A stretch of DNA of 64,000 nucleotides from Boswellia sacra. Its lineage: Eukaryota > Streptophyta > Magnoliopsida > Sapindales > Burseraceae. A program made the position numbers and the translations under genes. The DNA is taken from positions 310,001 through 374,000 of the forward strand of contig SNVD02011020.1 of NCBI GenBank assembly GCA_013180625.2. Reading direction: 5' to 3'. The notes beneath the pieces are model-generated. The model was not told the origin of the DNA. It did no database searches and was given only the letters and a program-made list of their open reading frames with translations. Below are positions 13,081 through 25,490 of the stretch, in pieces; positions within the stretch are counted from its first letter, which is position 1; each line of letters starts with the position of its first letter.

Positions 13081-14530
13081 GCTCCCCAAGACTCTTTATG
13101 GCCTCTCAAAGGTCAAAATATACTAATTGAGACCATTGCTAAGCCAGTTTTCAAAGATTAGCTATATTGATTCCACCCACGTCAATAATTAATTGAGTTG
13201 AAGAGAGAAAGCAAAAGATCTTGACTTTGGTGTATTATTATTTTAGGGATCTCTAGCTATGACATTCTTGGTACTATTTCATTTTTCAAAGGAGAGAGAG
13301 ACTTACCATTATATTCTACTATTAAACTGGTGCAAATGTTCAACATGTTCTTCCAAATCATGTATAAGGTTTCGTTGAGAGTACAAAGCATACAATTTCT
13401 TCCTAATCCCCGCATCAAATTCTTGGTGTATTTATTAGACTGGTCACCTGCATGATCATCTGTCTTTTTTTGCTTGTATATATTGAGTTGGTATCAGAAC
13501 TAGCTCTAGCTCTGTGTCTTTTATATTAAACTTCAAATTCACACTTGCCTTTCAATCAAGATTATATATAATTGGATATTCTTTTATTAACCTACCATCT
13601 ACGCATTTCAGTTTTACTTATTAATTCTGCTTATTATCATCCCACAGGGAAAGGTTCTTTATGAATAAGAGAGTAGAGAATATTTCAAAATGTTGTAATT
13701 TCTATCATGCATATTAGAGCTTTCAAAATGATCAGTGGATCGAGTACATATATTCTCAAATGACATGATAGTGTTAATTTAAGATTAATACTCCATCTAT
13801 CAGGATATATTATTTTATATATGAAAAAAGATCTTATTTTTAATGGAGGTAAATGCTAATCAAACAATGTTATAACAGCATCAGACTATGTTATTGTGAT
13901 ATTGGCATCGATACATTCACATCAAATAAATCGATATACAGCGTTCTTAGCCTAATATGACCCATATACAATAGTGGTAATCCAACCACATCTAGCAAAT
14001 TCTGACCAATCAACATAGATGACTTAATGAAGACTCTTGATTAGAGATGAATTAGGAGCTTGTCAAAATCACTTTTTATTAACAAGGCAGTGGAATGGAG
14101 TGAGGATGTGGTAGTGGGCGTTGTTGAAAGGGAGCTTGTCATGATTTATAGTTGGTTGGTCTGGGGCACGGCAAAGTGAGATGACATTTTGCTAGTCATT
14201 TTATATCAAACAATGGGCTCAAGTCTTCTTGGACGTCTTTTCAAGTGGGCCAAAGATTCGATAGCTTCATCTTACCAAATCCAGAAAGAAATGGCTAAGG
14301 AAAGTGATTAATGTATAGTCAAAGGAAGTCTTGGCCCACATTTTAAGTCTTGAACTTAGAATTTGGTATTAGTCAGGATGGATGGAGAGATGATAAGGCA
14401 AAAAAGTTGAAAGTTGAAAGCAACTTTTTTGGTAGGGTCAAGAGTTCACAAGATGCCTTCAAAATTGTCATTCTTATAGATGTGCTTATAAATGCTAGAC
14501 CGGGCATAGGCAGGAGCTAGCTAGCTAGGA

Positions 14531-15090
14531 CCCATTTATTGGGAGATTAACACTGTAACCCCTTTTTTTGGTTGAAGTAATACTATATCTCCCATTTTTG
14601 GATAAGTAATATAGAAACCCTCAGATTCTAACTGCTGTTAGAGAATCTGTTAAAAAAATTACACTGTGATCCCCCTCTTTTGGCTAAACCACATTTTAAT
14701 CCGTATTTCTGGATAAATAACATAAACACCCCATATTCCATCTACCGTTAGAGAATTGAGTAAATTTGATACTGTATTTGATTTATCATTGCATTGTACA
14801 CATGTTAAATAATACTCTATTTAATAAAAGATTGTATTATAGTGTATTAATTTTTTATTCTAAATTAAAATAATTAACAATCAAAATCATAGAGATTTTT
14901 AATTAAAAAATTCATAAATTCAAATTAATAATTATTTTAAACTTTAATAAATTTTTATTTATAAAAAAGATTAAAAATATTTAACTAAATATGTAAACAC
15001 ATAAATGTGCAATTAACTATTTTAATTATTTTTATATTTAATTGTTTCAATTAAATTTTATTTAATGTAAATAATATATTTAATTTTATA

Positions 15091-15127
<37 letters not shown>

Positions 15128-15801
15128 CCCTTTCTTTTCGTCTCTTGTTGCTTAAAGACTCAAGTTGCAGAGTCTTTACTTTCCCTCAACTGCTATACCA
15201 CTAGGCAGTTGAAGTTGATTTGAAAAAAAAAATAGAAAAATTATTTGTGTGCTGCTTCGGTTTTTTATTGATTAATCTAAAATAGGTTGTTTCAGATATG
15301 GAAATGAGCTGCCATGTGAGAGTTTTGCTCATTCTTATGTTTGCAAATAAGATATATGAACCCATATTGACTTCTTTATTTATTAGATTTTTAGTTTTTG
15401 TATAAAATATAATTTTTGATTGTTTAATTCTTATTCTTTCAACTTACTGATATCATAACAACTTTTTTTTTTAATTTACGTCAATAGAAAGCTTCACAAT
15501 ATAAAATTTTTAATGAATAAGATAAATAAGGGTAGTTAAGTCTTTACACAAGAGCTTCTAGCTAGGATAATAGATTCTCTAACGGCAGATGGAATCTAGG
15601 GGTGTTTATGTTATTTATCCAGAAGTGCGGGTTACAATGTGGTTCAGCCAAAAGAGGGGGGTCACAGTGTAATTTTTTTAACAGATTCTCTAACGGCAGT
15701 TAGAATCTGGGGGTGTCTATGTTACTTATCCAAAAGTGGAGGGCAGAGTGTTACTTCAGCCAAAAGAAGGGGGTCACAGTGTTAATCTCCCCCCATTTAT
15801 T
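14531..15801. mobile_element. Mutator-like MITE with about 220-bp TIRs and a perfect 10-bp target duplication
   Basis: The element proper runs from 14541 to 15791 and is flanked by identical CCCATTTATT at 14531-14540 and 15792-15801. Each terminal arm is about 220 bases, beginning GGGAGATTAACACTGT on the left and ending with its inverse on the right. Each arm is itself a tandem pair of related units of about 105 bases; both units contain ACACTGTRAYCCCC, GGATAARTAA and GTTAGAGAAT. The interior is AT-rich, with a (CT)n run at about 15093-15121 and no transposase. TIR length and a 9-10 bp duplication point to the Mutator superfamily. The exact duplication suggests a fairly recent insertion. Confidence 0.88.
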
Positions 15802-17714
15802 TGTTGAATGCAGCCTTTCAACTTCTATTTAAAAAGTTTTACCCACTTGACCATATTTGAGTGTGTCTTCCCATCTCCTATAATAGCAAACTTGTATCAT
15901 CTCTTCCCCTCTTTCTCACCAAAACGCTCCAACTATTCTTGAATGAAATTGGGCCAACATGGTGGGCTTAAAGTTGAGACCGGGTCCAAATGGAGTTTTG
16001 ACAAATTTTATTATACCCTTTATCTTTAATTTGAGAAAAATTAACTTTTGGTGAAGCCTTAGGGTGACCATTCGGAATGATGACATATATTTATGTCACG
16101 TCAAGATATATATTAATGAAAATTTTGCAAACAACTATAGGACTCATTTGATCATTCTTATCAAAAATTGTATACTGATAAGAAACAGTTACAATTAGGA
16201 TTTTCTCTCCTTTTTTTTTCCTGTAAAAAGTTGAGATAAAAATAAGGTGGATTGAGAATATTATTCAAACAAATAACTATACATAACTCATTTAAAAAAG
16301 TGTTATAATTGCCTGACATGCACCCACTTGACCAATTTAGCTCGTTTAACTTCGTTTACACACAATTAACATATTTAATATATTTATGTTAATAATAATG
16401 ATACTTATCTCCAATTCTATCCTAAATAATATATGTATTTAATTAACGATTATCAAGTGTATGATTTGATAATGTAATGATTGATGTGGTAGTCGCATAT
16501 TCAAGATTTGCCATTTTGGATGTATGATTTTGATATAAATTTTAAGATATGTATATCACTACTCCTATTCAATTAAATTGTCATAATAACATAAATAACT
16601 ATTGATATCAAACCAATAGTAAAAGTAATTTTAATTTGCTATTTTATGTTTTGATTTTCCCAATAATAGTATATAAATAAATTTTAGTTTTATAAACAAA
16701 TAATTATGTCATGAATGGATAAATGAATTAAAAAATACATTTAAAAATTTGTATCATTAAATGGATTAGTAGATTTGATACGACACATTTAATTACCATT
16801 AAACAAGTTAGTGACACTCAATATGAAAATGAGTACAATTGAGGTCAACCGTATAAATCTATTAATTTTATGTTGCATTTGTGTTATCTTGTCTTGAGGG
16901 GTATGTTAGAAATTGTCACCCTTAAACAAAGTCAATTCAATAAGGTCACATAAAATTCCATCATTGTCAAACCATGATCAGCTCTAGGGCTGACCTTTTA
17001 ATTTGGTTTCTTTCTTATAGTATAAGCCAATATGCAATATAGTTCATCAATCACTTATGTAAGAGTTTGTGAATAACAGTTACATTAAAATATATGGAAA
17101 ATTTAAAGAATGAATAATGTTTTTTCAAAAGAGTCATCCTTATAAATACTCAATTGATAAATTTTTAATTTAAAGAAAGAGCTTTGAAGAAGAGTTAGAA
17201 ACAAGAGTTAAAACATTAAAAATCAAGCCCTTTCACTTTTTTTTTGTAACCGAGGTGTTCGGGCCAGTTTACGCACACCATAACTAATCTTCGGGAGAGA
17301 CTAGCACAACCATAACCTAATGTCACTTTATCTTGAGAACATTGATAAAAACACGATTTATTTATATATATTTGTCCTCCTTGCTCAAAGCAACAAGGGG
17401 AAGTGATATTCTATAATTAGCCCAACAGATCATGATCCGGGCCTCAAAGCCACTGAAGCAATTGAATGTGCACCAATTGAAGGACGTTCATGCAATGTCT
17501 ATTAGTTTATTACGTTTCCTATTAAGACTATGAATATTATCCCTATCCAATTAACCAAAATCGTGACGTTTATAGTAAATCTAATCAAGTTAGGACTCAG
17601 GCCACCGACTTGAATTTTACTTCATTATATAAACGTTCAATCACACTTGGATTTCCTCACAATTTCAATTTCAATTTGATAATTCTCGTCTTTTGATTTC
17701 TTGGTTGATCAGTA
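15802..17714. other. Intergenic DNA upstream of the phytocyanin gene
   Basis: AT-rich DNA with no supportable coding region. The last 100 bases contain the phytocyanin core promoter and 5' UTR. Confidence 0.55.
17626..17633 (+). promoter_or_regulatory. TATA box of the phytocyanin gene
   Basis: TATATAAA lies about 85 bases upstream of the ATG at 17715 on the same strand. This leaves room for a transcription start near 17660 and a leader of about 55 bases. Confidence 0.6.
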
Positions 17715-18441
17715 ATGGCTTTGGCAAAGGGTGCATTGGGTTTCATGTTGTTGACAGCTGCTCTTTTTCAAGTCTCTATTGGTGCTGTTTACAAGGTTGG
17801 CGACTCCGCTGGATGGACTGTAGGCAATATCGATTACAACAACTGGGCTTCTTCTAAGAACTTCAATCCTGGAGATGTTATGGGTAAGTTCATCACTGTT
17901 TCATTCACGTATTGTTGGTTCAATATTTTATATTAAAACAACATTATATATTAATTAACATGTTATATTAATTCGAACGATATTCGCGTGGGGTTTTTGT
18001 GCAGTGTTCAATTATAACAACAAATTGCACGACGTGGAGCAAGTAAACTTCCAAGAGTATCAGTCATGCAATGCAACATCATCTCCAATTGCTACCTACA
18101 CAACTGGCTCTGACTCTATCACCCTCAAAAGCCCTGGCCACTACTACTACTTGTGTGGCATTCCTGGTCACTGCCAAGCAGGACAGAAGGTTGACATCAT
18201 GGTCATTCCACTCTCTCTACGTCCAATTCCCAGTCCAGCACCAGTACCATCTCCTAATGCTCCATCTCCATCGCCAACTCCATCACCATCACCCTCACCA
18301 GCGCCAGCACCATCAGGATCCTCCCCATCGATGGCACCTACTCCTAGCGGCAATATAAGCAGTGCTCCATCTCCCACCATGTTTACCTTTTGGTCGGCTT
18401 TGGTTACCTTGGCAATTTTTGTCAATGCTTTGACATTCTAG
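17715..18441 (+). CDS. Stellacyanin-like phytocyanin (blue copper protein), chimeric arabinogalactan type
   Basis: Two exons, 17715-17883 and 18005-18441, join in phase to 606 nt, giving 201 residues. Residues 1 to about 23 form a hydrophobic signal peptide, followed by the phytocyanin opening [13 protein letters not shown]. Visible copper ligands are the His in NKLHDV, the Cys and His of LCGIPGHC, and a Gln in CQAGQK at the axial position, where uclacyanins and plantacyanins have Met; Gln is the stellacyanin arrangement. The Cys in QSCNAT and the Cys of GHC should make the family disulfide. A Pro/Ser/Ala-rich stretch follows, typical of arabinogalactan-type glycosylation, and the protein ends in a hydrophobic tail, which suggests a GPI anchor. 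The product should sit on the outer face of the plasma membrane or in the cell wall. The biological role of these proteins is not settled, though many function in reproductive or vascular tissue. Confidence 0.93.
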
Positions 18442-19707
18442 ACCAGTTTTTTCATGTTATATACAGAATATAAATAAATATATAATGGGGTAGTAGCTAA
18501 TATTTAATTTCGATAGGCTCGTGGTCATATGATCGTTTTAATAGCTAGACACTGTACAAGTTAGGCTTATTCTTATGAGGTTGCAATAAAAATTAGTGTT
18601 TTCATTTCAATTCTGTTGTTGGCCTATTTGTATTTATAGCAATTTAAACATGATTCATGTTGACACCTTAAATACGAGGTTTCGTTTGTTAGATAGTTAA
18701 CACGATATAGTTCAACAAGTAAATCAAGATAATGAGACACGCAAGTTAAACCTATCTATTAAGCGAATAAGATAATGGATCCTTAAAGTTTATTTATTAA
18801 TGATAATGAGACACCGAGCTGCTGCCGCTGAGCACTGTAGGCTGTAGCACAGTTGTCCAATGAGGACAGGAAATTAATTATTAGCTTTTGCAGCCATGAC
18901 TTGGAAGAACAGATGACCTAAGCTAAACGCATTGCAAGCTCAGGATCCGACCGTTAGACGTGCAATCTAGAATACAAGTCAAAAGCCGAACAACTCTGTA
19001 TTCAAAAATAGTGGCTAACATGTTTACCATGATCCCAGGCCCTGCCCTGCTCTGCTCTGCCAAAAGTAAACAAAACTGCTGCCGAGGAGCCTCGTCTAGT
19101 GGACCCTTGAATGAGTAATCTAAAATTGACCCCGTCATGCTAACATAGTAACATAACATGCTCTACTTAATACCACACAATTCAGATCAAATCCTAGCAT
19201 AGAATGCTGGTGAATCAAAGAAAAGAAGTGAGCGTAAAAGTTCAATCAGAAAATCAACACAATTTGATGGTAAAGAACAAATAACTTAGAAATAGCAGAA
19301 TGGGGAACGTGAAAGTTAAACAAAAATAAGTAATATAACCATCCCAAGAAAAGTAATCAAGTAGAAACACAAGTATTAAATAAAAAATTAAAAAAAACTG
19401 TAATTATGTATGAAAGACAGCATAGCTATCCCCCAGACACTTCTGTACAACAATCTCTCTCCCTTGTAGATTCCACCCTTCAGCATTTCTCTTCTTCCTT
19501 CCATGGCTATATGCACGAAAAAGCGGTATTGAAACAATTGTCATTGCCTCAAGATCCAAATGGGCTACCTTCAATTCAATTTGTTTCTTACTTGCGGGAA
19601 GCTTTCCAAGAAACAAAATTCTGAAATTTTATGTATATCAATGGTTATCAAAAAGCTTGTAAATCTTATAGAAGGCAATAAATCACCAGGTTTTTTGTTT
19701 GTCATTC
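18442..19707. other. 3' UTRs and spacer between two convergent genes
   Basis: The phytocyanin (plus) and the receptor kinase (minus) converge here. The phytocyanin polyadenylation signal is near 18585. The kinase 3' UTR should occupy the bases just below 19708. Overlapping open frames at 19404-19624 on both strands lie in this UTR region and have no recognisable product. Confidence 0.55.
18585..18590 (+). terminator. Polyadenylation signal of the phytocyanin gene
   Basis: AATAAA lies about 145 bases past the stop codon on the sense strand. It is a perfect match to the canonical signal, although plant signals are often weaker. Confidence 0.5.
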
Positions 19708-22425
19708 CTATCCATTAGTTGCCTCAGATTCTCCTACTTTACTTTCCATGTCAGTTGTTTCCTTCATGGATTCAATTTCCATGCTCGCTGTGCGGCTCTT
19801 TCTGTTCCTTCGATCCTGAAAAAGGTTTTACAATTCTTTAATCGTGTTTTTTCAACATTGATTGAAACATAATAAGCTAAGACAAGCAAAAGATTATGAT
19901 ATCATATATGAACCTATTAATTAAATCTTTTTAAATATGCAAAATTCCTCATTATGTTCAGTAAATTTAGTGACATTAATTAAGCCACAACAATTGCCTT
20001 GAGGATATATGTTTACCAAAGTTATTACAAATATAAGTGATGATATGCCTAGTATGCAAACCAAAATATAAGTGTACCATATGTAATCTTCGGCTTGCTT
20101 GTCAAAACTAGTTCAATAAAGTGAAAATGTGGAAACAATGCAGATGGAGTGCAGACAAGTAGACTACTCTCATACCTCACGAAAGGGGTATTCATCAGCT
20201 TCAAGCATTCGGACAACTTGACTCATTTTTGGTCTCTTCTCTGAATCAGGATCAACACACCTAAGTGCAACTAGAAGCGAACGTTTTAATGCTCGTGTTG
20301 CCGGTTTGACTTCAAGGTTTGGATCCACAACTTCCTCAGCTCTTCTTGTACCCACCATCATCTTCAGCCATTCAACGAGATTGACCTGCCATTAGTAGGT
20401 GGGGTGATCAGTAGATGCTAATAGAGAAATAAGTCAAATTACAAAATTATATATGCAGAAAGAAGGTCCAGGGAGAGACAAAAGATAAAGCTCTTGAGAT
20501 AACATGAACTCAGTATTAGTAGTCATTAATTGGCACCTCATTGGCAGGTCGGCCATAGTCCACAGGGTCCCTTCCAGTAACTGCTTCTAATAGTAGGACA
20601 CCAAAGCTGTAAATGTCACTCTTTTCATTCAACAAGCCAGTGTTCGCATATTCGGGTGCCACATAACTGAAGTTCACAAAAGAGAACCATCCATCATTAG
20701 ATATTTCCAATAAGTTGGGATTATCAATTAGGAGCATGAGAAACTGGACATACCCAAATGTACCCATAACTCTGGTCGTGATGTGACTCTCTCCAGAACC
20801 CAAGAGCTTTGCCAAGCCAAAATCGGAAACCTTAGCATTAAACTCATCATCTATCAGGATGTTGCTTGATTTTATGTCGCGGTGTACTACTTTAGGCTCT
20901 ATTGCTTCGTGCAAGTAAGCAAGCCTGCAAACCAAATACATAAAACCATTTCTCTTGTCATTTTATTCAGACTCCCCACCGTAGAAAACAAAAATTGAAA
21001 TTCTGACACCAATTGCCACCCTCAGAAGAATAAATTCTCCAAATTAGAAAAGTTCTAGCATGTAAGATCACATAATGTATTACAGTCTTTGCTTTTAACC
21101 AAAAGAATTGGATTAAAAAAAAAAAAGGAGAAAAATTTCCAACAAGGCTCAAAGTCAAATGAAGCATAAAAATAATATATAATTGCCACCAAATCTATAA
21201 TTATGTATTGGGGTTTTGAACTGTCATATGAAACTACTTGGAGCTGAAAGATGAACTTACGCCTTGGCGGTACCAAGAATAACCTTCATGCGGGCTTCCC
21301 AAGTGAGACTACCATGTTGGCGCATAGAACTGTGTAACCATTGCTCTAAATTGCCATTGTTCACATATTCATACACCAGCATCCTGTGTAATTAAATCCA
21401 AGTACAACAAACTTCTCAGAGAATGTATCCAAGCCACAAAAAGACAGTTTGTCGGCAAATTATAAATGAGTTATGCAATATTAGCTTCATAACAAACTAT
21501 ATCAATGCTAAGATGGCTAAATGTAAATATGTGAAGAATTAATCAATTATAGAATTTTGTCTCACCTGTGAACTCCTTCTATGCAATAACCCAAAAGTCG
21601 CACTAGATTTTTATGTCGAACATGACCAATAGCTTCCACTTCAACCCTAAATTCCTTCTCTGCCTGCCCCCTAGTTCCCAGTTCAATACGAAATCATCAA
21701 AGATGGTAAATAAAAGCATAAAGAAAGATGCAAGATGTGGTGCCTTTGAAGTATCCTTACAGATTATTAAGCAGCTTCTTCACTGCTACCTCTGTTCCAT
21801 TGATCAGCCTACCACGGTAAACAACACCATATCCACCCTCACCAAGCACATTCTCTGCTGCAAAACGGTTTGTTGCCATTTGAAGATCCCTAAGAGTAAA
21901 CCAGTGGCCCCACCCAAGATGCGAAATTTCTGGCAAGCCAATTAAGGGGGAGGCTGTCACTAGTCCACCACAAGACAATGAAGAATGCTTTTGAACGGTC
22001 CCAGAGCTTCCTTCTTCCCCTGATTGTGAACTACCTGCTCTCTCATGATGATAAATAGAGCTGCACTGACTGATGTTGTCAGGGTCACTAGATTTGCTCA
22101 TCCCTAAATGAACAAGCATTTTCTCCGAATTCCTATCACTCGATTTATCTTGGCCTGTATGAAATAAATTTTCAGGGTGATCACTGAAACTCTGACCCCC
22201 AACTCTGTCAACCTTGATATCTTTTGAGACGTTTGGGATTTGGGTGAGGGAGAACTTGTCTAATGATCTTCTAGATTTCCTCCGAAACGAAACCCATACA
22301 GATAAGATACAAAGAATCAAAACTATAAATGCACCAACAGAAATACCTATCAAAACCCACAGTTTTAGACCCAGAAGTGATGTTTTCTTTGATAATTCTG
22401 TATTTAAAGAACCATCAGTCGACAT
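19708..22425 (-). CDS. Receptor-like serine/threonine kinase with short ectodomain (At5g18500/At2g42960-like)
   Basis: Seven coding exons, 22425-21761, 21670-21566, 21383-21261, 20924-20754, 20666-20537, 20385-20176 and 19815-19708, sum to 1512 nt, giving 503 residues. Residues 1-19 are polar. About 20-47 form one membrane span ([17 protein letters not shown]..), followed by a basic stop-transfer sequence. A Ser-rich linker leads to the kinase domain: glycine loop GEGGYG at 195-200, ATP-binding Lys216, HRD at 312-314, DFG at 332-334 and APE at 358-360. All key catalytic residues are present, so the kinase should be active. HRD with the Arg makes it an RD kinase. The C-terminal tail is Lys/Arg-rich, then acidic. 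The membrane topology and short outside part match a small RLK clade known from Arabidopsis. Substrates and ligand are not evident from sequence. Confidence 0.93.
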
Positions 22426-23097
22426 CTCTGAGCTTCCAGATACTAACTATCAATAGTGTATGCACTCCTCCTACTTCTGGTACCAAAGAATCAACACATT
22501 CCCTCCTGGATATAAGACAAATCATGTGACGCTATACACATAAAAAAGTGCTAACACATCTCTGAAACTTCTTACGGTCTAAGATGCAACATTGGATTTT
22601 GAAGAAATTTGACTCAGAATAAAACTGAATGTAAACAACACAAGTAACGGGCACAATTAAAGCATCATTATCCTAATTCAACACACTCGAACCTCATGAA
22701 GAAAAGCAGTAAGAAGATACATTTATGAGACTTTGAATATAGATTCTTAGCTTACACTGCACCTATTTAATAATAATCAATCAGAAAAAGAAAAGGCAAG
22801 GAATGGAAAGGAAAAGGGAATCTGATACCAAATTTAATGAAGTTCAATTCCATTTCCCATTTGGTGGTTCCATTAGACGAACAATAATGCTAAAAGAAAA
22901 CTTAAAGAGTACTGTGAAAGGGCATTTAAGAAATCAAATTGAGTCTAAATTCCAACACTTTTCATTGGAAAGCCAACATAAAATGAATAAACCTGTTAAT
23001 AATAATCAGCATCACAAAAAACACAAATCCAAAACTCAGAGCAAAAGAATATCTTACAAGAAAGCATCACTTATGATCCAAGCAAGAGTCAGAGGAA

Positions 23098-23151
<54 letters not shown>

Positions 23152-23760
23152 TGAATACTCCAAATAGTGAACAAACGAAGAAGAAGAAGAAGAAGAAGAA
23201 GAAGGCATTTACCTTTGTGATAGTTATCCAAACTAACCACCCTGATCTTCTTCCTTGAGCAAGCGCAATAACAGAAGCAAGGAAAAGGCTTCTTTGTTTC
23301 GAACCGACAGAGACTCAATGAGCATAGATAGGCCAATGCAGACCTCAAATAATGCAATCCCACCAGAAAAACAAACAAACCCAGATGCCACAGAAACACA
23401 AATAAGAAAAAAAAAAAAGTACTTTTGCAATTGCAAAAGAGTAGTTTAGAAGCAGAGTTTTGTTCTCTCAAGTGGGCCAGAAGAGAATTGAGAGAATGAT
23501 AAAAGGGAATGGGAAGCAAGGGCTGACAAAAATCCAATCTTTGAAGTAAAATGTAAAGAGAAAGAGAAAGAGAAAGAAAGAGAGAGAAGGAGGGGTGGGT
23601 GGAGATGGTTGGTGGGTCTTCGTGGAAGAGAGAGGGACCTCTCAATGGAAAGCTGGAAAGGAAGCTTAGTTTGCAATGGAGGAAACCGAAGAATGAAAAG
23701 AGAAAGAGATGGAAACAGTAAAGAGAAAGCAAAACAAAACTGAGTTGAACAGAGATGGCA
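22426..23760 (-). promoter_or_regulatory. Probable 5' leader with an intron for the receptor-like kinase
   Basis: A good donor (AAAG|GTAAATG on the minus strand) lies at about 23212, and an acceptor-like CTCAG lies just before the start codon. This suggests a leader intron of about 780 bases. Upstream of the donor the sense strand is extremely C/T-rich, up to about 23750, as in many plant 5' UTRs. The 284-codon open frame on the sense strand here is low-complexity and Leu/Ser/Phe-rich, so I read it as an untranslated leader. The intron is inferred, not proven. Confidence 0.5.
23101..23204. repeat. (GA)n and (GAA)n microsatellites in the kinase leader region
   Basis: A (GA)n run of about 48 bases (23101-23148) is followed, after a short gap, by a (GAA)n run (about 23178-23204). 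Both would lie inside the inferred leader intron, read as CT and CTT on the sense strand. Confidence 0.9.
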
Positions 23761-24624
23761 TTTATAACTAGACAAGGAAAAAAAAAAAACCACACAAACT
23801 TTAAAGGAGAAAAATATTTTCCAAGAAACAAAAGAGTTGAGAGTTTGAGTTTAGATGAGATTGAGTCAACCCAACCAAAACCCAACTCAACCCAACACCA
23901 ACAGGAGGGAAATCCATCCATGCCTCTTCACTTCCATCTTGTACTTACCAACTTGTCCTCTTAACATCTTCTAAACAATTACTTATTATTTTCATCAATA
24001 AAAAGAATAATATTTATACTATATATATTTTTTAATTTGTCAGAATTTATAAATATAATTATAAACTAATAATTTTGTTTGACTTAGATAATGTGTTTAA
24101 TTATTTGACAACTTGACTTGATTTGGAATTTACAATTACCATGTATGAGATTCTCAATTCATTTAATTATTATTTTATTTTTTCAAAAAAAATTATATCA
24201 CCTCATTTAATATGATCTGAACTTAGAAGTACAAGCGGAAAATTTAGATTTAATAGATCCTATGTGCAGATGACAAGAAATTTGATACCTTTCATATATT
24301 TCTGTTAAGATTACTTTGGATCAATGAAATTTTAGTTGATGTGGTGTAATTTTCTTGCTTATACTATGAAGTGGTTTGACATTGACTATAGCAATAACAT
24401 TTAAATTTTATGGGCAACGGTTCATAAGGGTAATTAGGTAAATATAATAACGAGAAAATTACCTTTTTATTAGTTTGATTAAAGTAAACAAATGTGGGTT
24501 TCTTAAATAATAATTAAAATGGGGGTCGGGTTTGGGAGGAGAAAAAGTCACCAATTTGGAGGCTTTGATTAGAAGCATAACTTTTTTGTAATTAAAAAAA
24601 TAATAATCTTTTTCACATATTTAC

Positions 24625-24668
24625 GTTATTATTATTATTATTATTATCGTTGTTGTTGTAGTTGTTGC
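24625..24668. repeat. Compound (TTA)n(GTT)n microsatellite
   Basis: A TTA run passes into a GTT run in intergenic DNA. Confidence 0.85.
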
Positions 24669-25455
24669 TACTATTGTTATTTTATCAAAAAGAAAATCTA
24701 ATAAAAGGTTATGTGGCTCCCAGAAACTTTGACTTAACGGGCCAATCACGACCTCCTGATCATAATACATCATGTGATTTTGTAATATTAAGAATTAATT
24801 TAAAAATTGAATTAATAATTCGGATCATGTTCACATTGTCATCCATCGCCGCTGCCTCCTGGCTTTCCTGCAGCTTTACCACGACTCGATCGAAGCCTGC
24901 ACGTGCGTCACGTGCATGGCACGTATAAACTAAAGACTGCCTTATAAATTATTCTCCTTCTGATCTCCACTGGCTTCTTCTTATTAATTAATTAATAATC
25001 ATTGAATTAATGTACTGAAAAAAATCAGAAAAAATATCTTTATAAACAAAAAAAAAAAAACTTATATGGGGAGGAATGTTTCCATGTTTGAATTTTCTTA
25101 TAATATTGACAAAGTACACAAATATCAACACATTTTGCCTAACTGTTTTTACTGTATTTTTGTTTTTAAATGTATATTATATTTTAACAAGACTTTTAAG
25201 ATAATTAAAGTCCACTAATAATATTTAAAGCTTATTTTAGTATGTTACATGAACTCTAATATTAATATTCAATGCTGAGTTCATACTAAATATATATACC
25301 AAAAATCAAACAAAACTCCATCATCATTTATGGAGAGAAATATTTAATATAATTTTTTAAAATGTTTTTCTACGATTATTCACATCGTATATGTGAACAA
25401 ACAATTAAAACATGTACTTTGATATTTTATGTGTGTAAATTGAGCCCTGAAAATA

Positions 25456-25457
<2 letters not shown>

Positions 25458-25486
<29 letters not shown>
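25458..25486. repeat. (AT)n microsatellite
   Basis: About fourteen uninterrupted AT units in intergenic DNA. Confidence 0.9.

Positions 25487-25490
<4 letters not shown>

Larger units (their letters stand above)
10493..14530. other. Long AT-rich intergenic region
   Basis: Four kilobases without a supportable gene. It holds microsatellites (a TA run at about 10603-10622, TA/CA at 12431-12472 and AT at 13051-13080) and a CT run near 10930. Short open frames near 11164-11433 have no recognisable product. I looked for tRNA boxes and for common plant microRNA sequences by eye and saw none. Confidence 0.55.

Noticed and set aside
19404..19624. Overlapping open frames on both strands between the convergent genes
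   Set aside because: Both lie in the probable kinase 3' UTR and have no recognisable domain.
22803..23258. 151-codon plus-strand open frame with a long Arg-Glu run
   Set aside because: The Arg-Glu and Lys runs are translations of the GA and GAA microsatellites antisense to the kinase leader.
23067..23921. 284-codon open frame on the minus strand
   Set aside because: It is low-complexity (Leu, Ser and Phe from CT and TTC runs), lies directly upstream of the receptor kinase and has no domain. It fits an untranslated leader better than a protein.
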